This document shows, one piece after another, positions 7,307 through 12,937 of a stretch of DNA of 12,937 nucleotides. The position numbers were made by a program, and so were the translations under genes. Position 1 is the first letter of the stretch; each line of letters opens with the position of its first letter. Source of the stretch: Thiorhodovibrio sp. (GTDB lineage Bacteria; Pseudomonadota; Gammaproteobacteria; Chromatiales; Chromatiaceae); the NCBI GenBank assembly GCA_007128075.1, contig SKYD01000044.1:1-12937 (forward strand). The letters are read 5' to 3'. Below the pieces are notes generated by a model. It was not told the origin of the DNA and did no database searches. It saw nothing but the letters and a program-made list of their open reading frames with translations.

Positions 7307-8107
7307 TCACCGCAACCGATAGGCAATCGGCACCACAAGCTCAAGGCGGGGGCCAAGCTCCGGCGGCAGTGGCGGCAATGGGCTTGCCCGATTGAGTAAG
7401 TCCAGTGCTGCTTGATCGAGCAGAGCGTGTCCTGAGCTGCGCTCGATGCGTGCTGAAGTCACTGCGCCCGAGCGTTCCACGGTAAATCGCACCCGCACCA
7501 CCCCTTCTTGACGCAGGCGTTGCGCCTGACGCGGATAGCGTTTTTGGCGTTCGAGCAGGGCAGCAAGACGCGCAGTATAGGCATCGCGTGCTGCGGCACC
7601 ACCGCCCGCCGCCGCGCTCGGATTGCCGCGGCCAGCGCCCGCCGCAGCGGCTTGTTGTCTGTTGCCGCCACCGCTGCGCGGTGCCGAGGGGGCAGATGCA
7701 ACGGCTCTGGGTGCAGGTCTGGTCACCGGTCTTGGTGGTGGTGGCGTGGGTTGCGGTCTGGGCACAGGTTCGGGTTCCGGCTCCGGGATGGGTTCCGGTT
7801 CTGGCTCGGGTTCAGTATCCGGCTCGGAAATGGGTTCTGGTTCTGGTTCTGGTTCGGAGACCGGCTCAGGTTCTGGCTCAGTGTTAGACTGTGGTGAATC
7901 GCTGGTTTCTGCATCAGCATCAGCGCCCGATTCACCGCCGTTGCCGTTGTCAAGCAGCTCACCAAGTGACAAGTGCAAACCAGAGGACACCAGTTCCAGC
8001 GGTTCGGCGGGGGGGGATGGGCGTTCAAGCCAGTGGGCAACTGCCAGATGTGCTGCCAGCGCCAGCACCAAGGTCAGTAGCCAGTGGATCGCTCGTGGTT
8101 CCGTCAT
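7307..8107 (-). CDS. tonB: TonB energy transducer
   Basis: Periplasm-spanning protein that carries proton-motive energy from ExbB/ExbD to outer-membrane receptors. Residues 9-27 form the single N-terminal membrane anchor, with His20 in a position like the key TonB His. Residues about 77-135 are a Pro-rich spacer built of Glu-Pro repeats, then Pro/Arg. Residues about 140-172 are a Gly/Ala/Ser linker. Residues 176-266 are the TonB C-terminal domain, with the conserved YP at 191-192, VRVRFTVERSGAVTSARI, and the hydrophobic ending. The Glu-Pro repeat appears at DNA level as a tandem hexamer-like repeat, at about 7763-7888. The ATG shares one base with the exbD2 stop (TGATG), so translation is coupled. 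Last gene of the uptake operon. Confidence 0.93.
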   Translation of the reverse strand: MTEPRAIHWLLTLVLALAAHLAVAHWLERPSPPAEPLELVSSGLHLSLGELLDNGNGGESGADADAETSDSPQSNTEPEPEPVSEPEPEPEPISEPDTEPEPEPEPIPEPEPEPVPRPQPTPPPPRPVTRPAPRAVASAPSAPRSGGGNRQQAAAAGAGRGNPSAAAGGGAAARDAYTARLAALLERQKRYPRQAQRLRQEGVVRVRFTVERSGAVTSARIERSSGHALLDQAALDLLNRASPLPPLPPELGPRLELVVPIAYRLR

Positions 8108-8499
8108 CAGTGGCGTGCCAGGGTGCGCAGCTCGACTTCAGTCATCCCCGCTGCATACAGCCGCTCAAGCAAGGAAACCAAGCCGGTTGCCTCGAATTGG
8201 GCATCGACGGCAATGGTCAACGGCTGATCGTGTTCACGGTGGGTCAGTTGTTCGATCAGCATCTCTTCGCTGACCAGCGCACCGGCAAATGCCAAGCGCC
8301 CATCCGCTGCCACCATCAGCTCGGCGGCGGCATCACTTGCCGGACGACGATCCGCTTGCGGTGGCTGGATGTCAAAGTGCTCTGGCGTGAGCACGCGCCC
8401 AGCGATCATAAAAAACACCAGCAACAAAAACACCAGATTGATCATCGGGATCAAGCCAAGCTCGCTGTCTTGGCGCGGGGCGGGACGCTGACAGCGCAT
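8107..8499 (-). CDS. exbD: ExbD-family protein 2, with Asn replacing the proton-relay Asp
   Basis: Inner-membrane partner of ExbB in the TonB motor. One membrane helix, residues about 14-35 (ELGLIPMINLVFLLLVFFMI), is followed by a periplasmic domain. In ExbD/TolR the helix normally has Asp (E. coli D25) within a P-x-I-D-like motif. Here the codon at 8437-8439 reads Asn (Asn21 in PMINL). The periplasmic part has the family pattern (ADGRLAFAG ... VSLLERLYAAGMTEVEL). It starts 2 bases after the exbD1 stop and overlaps tonB by one base. I recall an Asn-bearing ExbD subfamily from other genomes but cannot verify it here. It is likely a non-conducting or asymmetric partner of ExbD1. Confidence 0.85.
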   Translation of the reverse strand: MRCQRPAPRQDSELGLIPMINLVFLLLVFFMIAGRVLTPEHFDIQPPQADRRPASDAAAELMVAADGRLAFAGALVSEEMLIEQLTHREHDQPLTIAVDAQFEATGLVSLLERLYAAGMTEVELRTLARH

Positions 8500-8501
8500 G
8501 G

Positions 8502-8882
8502 CTAATCACCCGCTAGGCGCACGGCATCTGCGCCCACCGCACGCAGTTGATCGAGAACATCAATTAGGCGCTGGACAGTCACCCCGTCTGCTGGACGCAG
8601 CGTCACCGGCTGTTGCGGGTGCGCACTCAGCCGCTGCGTTAGCAGGGCATCCTCCAGCCACTCACCATCAAGCTCCAGTCCATCAAGATGAACGCGCACC
8701 TGCCAACGGGGGGTTTCGGTGCTCGGCACCGCTTGTGTCGGTGCCGGTGCGGTAATTGGGAGCGGCTGCCACCGAGCAAGAGAGGTTGCAAGCATGAAAA
8801 ACACCAACAGAATGAAAACCACATCGATCAGCGGTGTCAGCGAGACTCGACGGCGACTGGTTGAAGGTGGCTCAAAGCGCAT
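8502..8882 (-). CDS. exbD: ExbD-family biopolymer transport protein 1
   Basis: ExbD/TolR family. The membrane helix SLTPLIDVVFILLVFFML keeps the proton-relay Asp (Asp20, codon 8823-8825). A Pro/Thr-rich linker and a periplasmic domain with VTLRPADGVTVQRLIDVLDQL follow. I chose ATG at 8882, giving 126 residues; it lies 11 bases inside the end of exbB (ATGCGCTTTGA), indicating coupled translation. A TTG at 8924 would add 14 residues that do not look like ExbD. Together with ExbB it should form the proton channel that drives TonB. Confidence 0.9.
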   Translation of the reverse strand: MRFEPPSTSRRRVSLTPLIDVVFILLVFFMLATSLARWQPLPITAPAPTQAVPSTETPRWQVRVHLDGLELDGEWLEDALLTQRLSAHPQQPVTLRPADGVTVQRLIDVLDQLRAVGADAVRLAGD

Positions 8883-9642
8883 GGGGTTGACGATTCGCTC
8901 GGTGGTGCCGCTGTTCGGACACAATAGGCAAAGGATCCAAGGGCACAGCTCGCGCCGTTTGATCCATTGCTTTTAGAGTTAGTGAACTGGTAAACACTTG
9001 CGTCAGCGCATCTTCAAGCTGCCTCGTGCGGCGCTCGGCAACACGCTCAAGTGCATTGAGCGCCATGACAGTCGGAATGGCCACCGATAACCCGGCGGCG
9101 GTGGTCAGCAATGCCACCCAGATCCCGCCCGACAGCACCGCTGGATCGACTTGGCTGCCGGCACTTGCCAGCGCCTGAAAGGCACCGATCATGCCCAGCA
9201 CCGTGCCCAGCAGTCCCAGCAACGGCGAGAGATTGGCAATCACCTCTAGGCTGCGCAGATGACCATGCAACAGACCCAGCAGCGTCTGGGCGCGGCGTTC
9301 AACCTCCTCGCGCAATAGGGCTAAATCGTTATTTTGACAGTGCCCCAGCATCGCCACCCGCACCGGCTCTAACAGCGGGTTGGTGGATTGTGCCAAACAA
9401 TCAATCGCCTGGCGATGCCGTCCCGCTTGCCAATCGCCAAGGGCGGCATTGAGAGGGCCGCGCAGTCCGGCACCGAGTCGCGCCAATTGCATGGCTTTGA
9501 GCAGAATGATGGTCAGCGCCAGCACCGACATCAGGGCAAGAATCGCCATCACCGGCCCGCCCTGGGCGAGTAACCAGCCGAGGGCATCGGGTAGCCACGG
9601 CAAGCCGTTGGCGATTGGCGCGACTGGGGTTTGCTCAGACAT
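8872..9642 (-). CDS. exbB: ExbB/TolQ/MotA-family proton channel protein
   Basis: Inner-membrane subunit that forms the ring around ExbD. Three membrane segments are visible: residues about 28-52 (GGPVMAILALMSVLALTIIL), 134-160 (SPLLGLLGTVLGMIGAFQAL) and 168-195 (GIWVALLTTAAGLSVAIPTV). The last two are the MotA/TolQ/ExbB signature, including the conserved Thr residues facing the channel. ATG at 9642 gives 256 residues, the usual length. It starts 10 bases after the stop of the Spy-like gene, with no strong Shine-Dalgarno, suggesting read-through coupling. The frame is open upstream to 9783, but those residues lie inside the neighbouring gene and do not resemble ExbB. Confidence 0.92.
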   Translation of the reverse strand: MSEQTPVAPIANGLPWLPDALGWLLAQGGPVMAILALMSVLALTIILLKAMQLARLGAGLRGPLNAALGDWQAGRHRQAIDCLAQSTNPLLEPVRVAMLGHCQNNDLALLREEVERRAQTLLGLLHGHLRSLEVIANLSPLLGLLGTVLGMIGAFQALASAGSQVDPAVLSGGIWVALLTTAAGLSVAIPTVMALNALERVAERRTRQLEDALTQVFTSSLTLKAMDQTARAVPLDPLPIVSEQRHHRANRQPHAL

Positions 9643-9652
9643 CGCTAAAAAT

Positions 9653-10168
9653 TTAAGTGTCTTGCGCTTGCTGTTGCCGGCATTGCTTGCGCTTTTCAGC
9701 CCGGTGCTCTTGATGTGCTGCAACAAGCTGTGAAAATTGCTCAGGTGACAAAATGGTGCGCAACTGCGCCAGTGCCGCAACACGCAACTGCAATAATTGC
9801 CGCTTTAAGCCAATTAAACGCTCAAGATCAGCCTTCAGCTCGCTAAGATCACGGCCGTCGATGAGCAATGCAGTCTGCATCGCCTCTTCAAGCTGGACTG
9901 TTTTATCCATCAATGCGTGCATTTGTGGCGAATAGACGGCATGTAACTCAGTTTCTAGCCGCTGCGCTTGTTCATCGGTAATGGCAAAGCGTTCAGGGTT
10001 GGCTCGAATCATCCGCATCGGGCGCGGCAGGCGCAGCAGCGGACTGGGGTGCGCCCTTGCCGAGTGCGGTTGCGCACTCACATCATCGCTTGCTAGCGCC
10101 GTGCTTGTCCATAGACTCACACTCAGCGCCATAATCATCACTGGAAACATCACTCGGATCATGGTCAT
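9653..10168 (-). CDS. Spy/CpxP-like periplasmic protein (LTxxQ family)
   Basis: Predicted periplasmic helical protein of 171 residues. A signal peptide covers residues 1-26 (cleavage after TALA). The mature part is helix-rich, with two LTxxQ-type motifs: ITDEQ at 63-67 and LSPEQ at 140-144. The region between them is dense in Leu/Glu/Gln, as in Spy, CpxP and CnrR/ZraP relatives, which act as chaperones or metal/stress sensors. The C-terminus is basic and Gln-rich with one Cys. The start has an AGGAG Shine-Dalgarno; ATG at 10168 or the next ATG at 10162 would serve. It lies 61 bases after the receptor and 10 bases before exbB, so it is very likely part of the TonB operon. That is an unusual place for this family and may mean metal sensing or receptor maturation. 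Function is inferred only. Confidence 0.75.
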   Translation of the reverse strand: MTMIRVMFPVMIMALSVSLWTSTALASDDVSAQPHSARAHPSPLLRLPRPMRMIRANPERFAITDEQAQRLETELHAVYSPQMHALMDKTVQLEEAMQTALLIDGRDLSELKADLERLIGLKRQLLQLRVAALAQLRTILSPEQFSQLVAAHQEHRAEKRKQCRQQQAQDT

Positions 10169-10229
10169 TTGCTCCTTTATTGATTGAAGCTAAATCTTAA
10201 CATCAATAATAATGGTTCGCAATAATTTT
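10169..10229 (-). promoter_or_regulatory. Possible internal promoter before the Spy-like gene
   Basis: On the minus strand, TTGCGA is followed after 17 bases by TAAGAT, each 4 of 6 to the sigma70 consensus, within an A+T-rich spacer. This could keep the exbB-tonB part expressed independently of the broken receptor gene. Weak. Confidence 0.25.
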
Positions 10230-12148
10230 TTAAAACTGAGCTGTTGCGCCCACATAAAACCGCGCAGGCTCAATCACTGATACATTGTTGCGCTCGATGC
10301 GCTTATCCAACAGGTTGTCGATTCCTGCAAACAGTGCGACGCTGTTGTTTAGACTTCTATTGAGATAGGCGCTAAACAGTGGGTAGGAATGGCGCTCGCC
10401 ATCGGCATAAGTCATCTCGCCAAGATAGGTCATGCGCAAGTGACCGCGTAATTGCCAAGTCGGCAGGGCATAGCTGAGCCTGAGCGCCCCTTATACTTGG
10501 GCAGCCCGCCGATATCGCCGCCACGGGTTTTATCTTCGCTTTCCATCCAGGTCAGATTGCCATCGAAAGCAAGTTGCGGTGTCAACTGCACGCCGCCCTC
10601 GACCTCAAGCCCCTTGAGCGTTGCCTGAGCAATGTTTTGATACTGATAGAGGTCACGACGATTTTGCCCTTGCCCTTCGCTGTGTTGAAAAATGCTTTCA
10701 ATGAGATTGTCAATGTCGGTGTAAAATCCGGTTAAACCTGCACGGTAGCGCCCATATTCGCCTTCCAGCCCGAGTTCATAGCTGGTTGATTGCTCGGGTT
10801 TTAGATCAGAGTTGGCAGCAAAGACCTCACGCCCGCGCCGTCGCATCGAGGTGACATATAACTCGGTCAACGATGGTGCCCGAAATCCCTGACCAATCGA
10901 GCCTTTGAGACGCAGTTGGTCGGTGATGCCATAAATGAACGAGGCGCGTGGACTCCATTGATCACCAAAGGTGGAATGATGATCATAGCGCAGCCCCAAC
11001 ACCACATACAGCGGATCCAGCAGATCAAATTCATTTTGAACCAGCAGGCTGATGTTTTCTACATCTTCTTGTGTGTGTTCACCAGCAATGCGATTGTCAA
11101 CACGGTCGCTGCGGTATTCGGCACCAACTGTCAACAGATGCTGGCTTCGCATGAGGCGGTGATAGCGTGCCTCGATTTGGGTGGTGGCTTGATCAGTGTC
11201 GCGCACGCCGGATGCGGCAAGCGGACGAAAGCGCATCTGATGTTGATACTCAGAGCGATTCAGCCGTAGCATCAACTGATCGTTATCAGTCAACTGACCA
11301 TCGTATTGCAGATAATAGCCGCGCCGCTCCTCGTTGGCATCGCGTTCACGGGCGAGATTTTCATAAAATTGACCACCGCTGGTGGCATTGTCCATGTATT
11401 CCAAACCAGCAGACAAGGTGTGCTGGGCATTGAGATCAAACACCACGCGACCTGCTAAAAAGCTCGGCTGTTGCGCAAAACCATCGTCAGGCAGCGCCCT
11501 GGTTTGATCCCAGCCCTCGTGGTCGCGCCATTCTCCAGACAACAGCACCCGCACCCGATCCAGCGGTCCGCCGACCACGCCGCTGCCGACAAATGTTTTG
11601 CCACCGCCATCGTGGTGCATCCCCATCTGACCTTGCACCATGCCGCTCCAGGTTTCGGGAGGTGTTTTGGTGATGATATTGATCACCCCGCCGAGGGCAT
11701 CGCTGCCATAGAGTGCCGAGGCTGGACCGCGCACGATCTCGATACGCTCCACCATAACTGTAGGAATCTGCTGTAGATCAATCTGGTCATTAAAGCCATA
11801 GCTGAGCCGTCGCCCATCAAGTAGCACCAATGTGTGTTTGCTGCGCGCCCCACGAATATTTGCCACCCGCACCCGCCCCGACTCCTGAGCAATGGTCACA
11901 CCCAGCGCAGTATCGAGCGCCTCAGCAATCGTCAACGCATTCATGTCCGCAATCTCACGGGCGGTGATGATCTCCACCGCGCCCGGGGCATCAGCAAGCT
12001 GTCTTGCGGTGCCGGTGGCTGATACCACCAGTTCGTCTAATACCACCACATCAGAGCGCGGCGTTGGATTTGCCTCGGCACTGCGAATCAGCTCCCCACC
12101 CAACGCCGCCGCAATCGTGAAGGTGACCATCGATGTATGACGCAGCAT
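10230..12148 (-). pseudogene. TonB-dependent outer-membrane receptor, broken by a one-base frameshift
   Basis: A CirA/BtuB-sized receptor (about 639 residues if repaired). It has a signal peptide (residues 1 to about 25), a TonB box near residues 38-44 (DELVVSA), and a plug domain to about 165 (ANIRGARSKHTLVLLDGRR; IEIVRGPASALYGSDALGGV). A 22-strand-type barrel follows, ending in aromatic Phe (VGATAQF). The first frame runs 12148-10430. The barrel end lies in another frame from about 10490 to 10230 (GALRLSYALPTWQLRGHLRM ... GIDNLLDKR). Adding one base to the CCCC run at 10487-10490 joins KYKG to ALRLSYALP exactly. ATG at 12148 has an AGGAG Shine-Dalgarno 8 bases away. The substrate is unknown; a siderophore or iron complex is likely given the Fur-like site. 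Either a recent mutation or a homopolymer sequencing error. Confidence 0.88.
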
Positions 12149-12188
12149 CAGTTTGCTCCTTATCCAGTTTACAGCAATAAAAATAAGA

Positions 12189-12203
12189 ATGATTGCTAAT
12201 CAT
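12189..12203 (-). promoter_or_regulatory. Fur-like palindrome over the receptor promoter -10
   Basis: ATGATTGCTAATCAT has perfect 6-bp arms and is preceded by AATAAGA, resembling Fur boxes of the AATGAGAATGATT... type. It overlaps the receptor -10 box, the place for iron-dependent repression. It does not match the 19-bp Fur consensus closely along its whole length. Confidence 0.55.
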
Positions 12204-12227
12204 ATAAAAGCTGAACAAGGCAGTCAA
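12199..12227 (-). promoter_or_regulatory. Sigma70 promoter of the receptor operon
   Basis: On the minus strand, the -35 TTGACT (12227-12222) and -10 TATGAT (12204-12199), each 5 of 6 to consensus, are separated by 17 bp. The predicted transcript starts near 12192, giving a leader of about 44 bases with the AGGAG site before the receptor ATG. Confidence 0.7.
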
Positions 12228-12294
12228 CCGGTATGGAGCCGCAAGCACGGCCAATGTGATCGTTACAAAAATACCACAAAGACTGATTCTTTTT

Positions 12295-12323
12295 TTGCAA
12301 AACGAATTAAGAATTGCTATCAT
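12295..12323 (+). promoter_or_regulatory. Divergent promoter of the exported-protein gene, with Fur-like motif
   Basis: TTGCAA (12295-12300) and TATCAT (12318-12323) are 17 bp apart. The -10 is embedded in TTAAGAATTGCTATCATAT (12307-12325), closely related to the receptor promoter motif (ATAAGAATGATTGCTAATCATAT at 12184-12206, lacking a few central bases). This suggests both divergent transcripts answer to the same regulator. Confidence 0.5.
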
Positions 12324-12406
12324 ATCAGCGTTTGTTGAACGCAGCAACAGCCTGCATTCAATACAACACTGTCTTTTTTGCCACATCATTGTGAGGAGCT
12401 GGCTGT

Positions 12407-12556
12407 ATGTCTATGATTCGTCAACAAAAAGCGCGGCGCATGAAACTGCGCGTGCGTTTTATTACCCTGGCTTGCTTTGCCAGTGCGCCAGTGTTTGCTG
12501 GTGATGCCCTGGTGCGTCGCTTGGTTACGAAGACCAGATGCACCGTGAGCAGGTAG
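12407..12556 (+). pseudogene. 5' end of an exported-protein gene, truncated by IS remnant
   Basis: ATG at 12407 is preceded by GAGGAG (12393-12398) at good spacing. The first residues form a signal peptide: a basic n-region (RQQKARRMKLRVR), hydrophobic core (FITLACFASAPVF) and AxA-like end (PVFA-G). After GDAL the sequence becomes the antisense of the tnpA fragment, from about 12505-12516, and the frame stops at 12554-12556 after 49 residues. The original mature protein is lost, so its identity cannot be told. Its divergent position to the receptor, sharing a Fur-like motif, suggests a role in the same uptake system. An internal ATG at codon 12 is an alternative start. Confidence 0.6.
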
Positions 12557-12585
12557 ACGGAGTGCCGACCACGTTTCAATTCCAT
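12514..12585 (-). pseudogene. tnpA: tnpA fragment (Y1 HUH transposase N-terminus)
   Basis: Starting at ATG 12585, the 24 residues GRHSVYLLTVHLVFVTKRR, preceded by MELKR, match the start of IS200-type TnpA, including the first core strand HLVFVTK. The HUH motif and catalytic Tyr, which lie further on in a protein of about 140 residues, are absent. Downstream the frame reads antisense of the exported-protein gene. It is non-functional. Confidence 0.8.
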
Positions 12586-12597
12586 ACAGACCAACCC

Positions 12598-12626
12598 TTG
12601 ATTTAGGCTAAAAGTGCAGGCATAAT
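12598..12626 (+). promoter_or_regulatory. Candidate tnpB promoter
   Basis: TTGATT (12598-12603) and CATAAT (12621-12626) are separated by 17 bp. Transcription would start near 12633, almost at the tnpB ATG (12634), so the message may be leaderless or nearly so. Confidence 0.4.
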
Positions 12627-12633
12627 AAGCGTT

Positions 12634-12937
12634 ATGGAGATGCAGACCAAAACACTTTCCGTCCGAGTTCGCGACAAGCACGCGCCGTTGCTGCGGCAGA
12701 TGGCGTTTGAAGTGAACCAGGTCTGGAACGCTGCGAACGCTGAAGCGGCGGACCTGTCCTGGGTGCCAGTTCCTGGCGTGGGTTGGATGGATTTTGGCAC
12801 GTCTGCGTTTGATCTCCAGAAGACGGTAATCCCCAGCGTGAAAGAGCGCACACCATCGCTGCACTCCCACACCAGGCAAGAAGTCATCGCCGAGCACGGC
12901 AAGAAGCGTAAGCAGTTCAAGAAGAACAAGCTCAAGA
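12634..12937 (+). CDS. tnpB: TnpB/OrfB-like RNA-guided endonuclease of IS605 family, 5' part
   Basis: The frame is open from ATG 12634 (or 12640, MQTKTLSVRV) to the window end, about 101 codons. It matches the N-terminal helix-turn-helix region of IS605 OrfB/TnpB proteins: LSVRVRDKHAPLLRQMAFEV, NQVWNAANAE, TSAFDLQK, LHSHTRQEVIAEH and GKKRKQFKKNKLK. TnpB proteins are RuvC-type nucleases guided by an omega RNA from the element's right end. The catalytic Asp/Glu residues and zinc finger would be beyond this window, so intactness is unknown. No good Shine-Dalgarno precedes either ATG. Confidence 0.85.
   Translation, partial: MEMQTKTLSVRVRDKHAPLLRQMAFEVNQVWNAANAEAADLSWVPVPGVGWMDFGTSAFDLQKTVIPSVKERTPSLHSHTRQEVIAEHGKKRKQFKKNKLK

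Larger units (their letters stand above)
12514..12937. mobile_element. IS200/IS605-family element, left part deleted, continues past window end
   Basis: Divergent tnpA (fragment, minus) and tnpB (plus) genes separated by 48 bases show the IS605 arrangement. The tnpA side is cut after codon 24 and joins directly to the exported-protein gene, so the left end of the element is missing. The right end lies outside the window. No target-site duplication is expected for this family. Confidence 0.75.

Noticed and set aside
7623..8273. Plus-strand 216-codon frame rich in Gly-Ser repeats
   Set aside because: It is the antisense of the Glu-Pro repeat in tonB and runs across the tonB-exbD2 junction; no start signal or family resemblance.
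8883..8924. Longer exbD1 start at TTG 8924
   Set aside because: The added 14 residues lie wholly inside exbB and do not resemble ExbD; ATG 8882 gives the usual length.
9643..9783. Longer exbB start at 9783
   Set aside because: The extension overlaps the Spy-like gene and adds a non-membrane, Cys/His/Ser-rich stretch not found in ExbB.
12189..12325. CRISPR-like or transposon-end repeat
   Set aside because: The two similar motifs are not regularly spaced arrays and each coincides with a promoter -10, so a regulatory site explains them better.
12421..12897. Minus-strand 158-codon frame at the window end
   Set aside because: Only the 24 codons after ATG 12585 match TnpA; the rest is antisense to tnpB and the exported-protein gene.

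Overview
The window looks like chromosomal DNA from a gammaproteobacterium. The evidence is the protein styles (NrdD/NrdG, PaaK, an ExbB-ExbD-ExbD-TonB set, a Spy/CpxP-like protein), good Shine-Dalgarno sites and sigma70-type promoters. A class III ribonucleotide reductase implies growth without oxygen at least part of the time. I cannot name a genus; a Chromatiales-like purple sulfur or related bacterium would fit but is a guess.

Layout. (1) Bases 1-2253, plus strand: the 3' part of a large MscS-family mechanosensitive channel gene, visibly more A+T-rich than the rest. (2) Bases 5371-2364, minus strand: an anaerobic ribonucleotide reductase operon. The reductase is split into a 690-residue protein (ATP cone, catalytic cysteines, zinc ribbon) and a separate 64-residue protein carrying the glycyl-radical site, followed by the radical-SAM activase NrdG. 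Upstream lie a candidate pair of NrdR boxes spaced 32 bp apart and an FNR-like site. (3) Bases 5819-7156, plus strand: a lone paaK (phenylacetate-CoA ligase) behind a long non-coding stretch rich in inverted repeats. (4) Bases 7198-7225: a nearly perfect GC-rich 28-bp palindrome of the dispersed-repeat kind.

(5) Bases 12148-7307, minus strand: a TonB uptake locus in the order TonB-dependent receptor, Spy/CpxP-like periplasmic protein, exbB, exbD1, exbD2, tonB, closely spaced or overlapping from the Spy-like gene onward. The receptor is broken by a one-base frameshift in a run of four C's. ExbD2 has Asn where the proton-carrying Asp normally sits, whereas ExbD1 keeps the Asp. The receptor has a good sigma70 promoter whose -10 is covered by a Fur-like palindrome. 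A second, divergent promoter at 12295-12323 carries a related motif.

(6) Bases 12407-12937: that divergent promoter drives a short gene for an exported protein, which is cut off after about 35 residues by the remains of an IS200/IS605 element. Only the first 24 codons of tnpA survive (minus strand), with tnpB diverging from it and running off the window end.

The genes form a plausible iron- or metal-responsive uptake locus damaged by a frameshift and a transposon, next to an oxygen/dNTP-controlled RNR operon. The most unusual items are the split NrdD with its regulatory sites, the Asp/Asn ExbD pair, and the paired promoters with Fur-like motifs.
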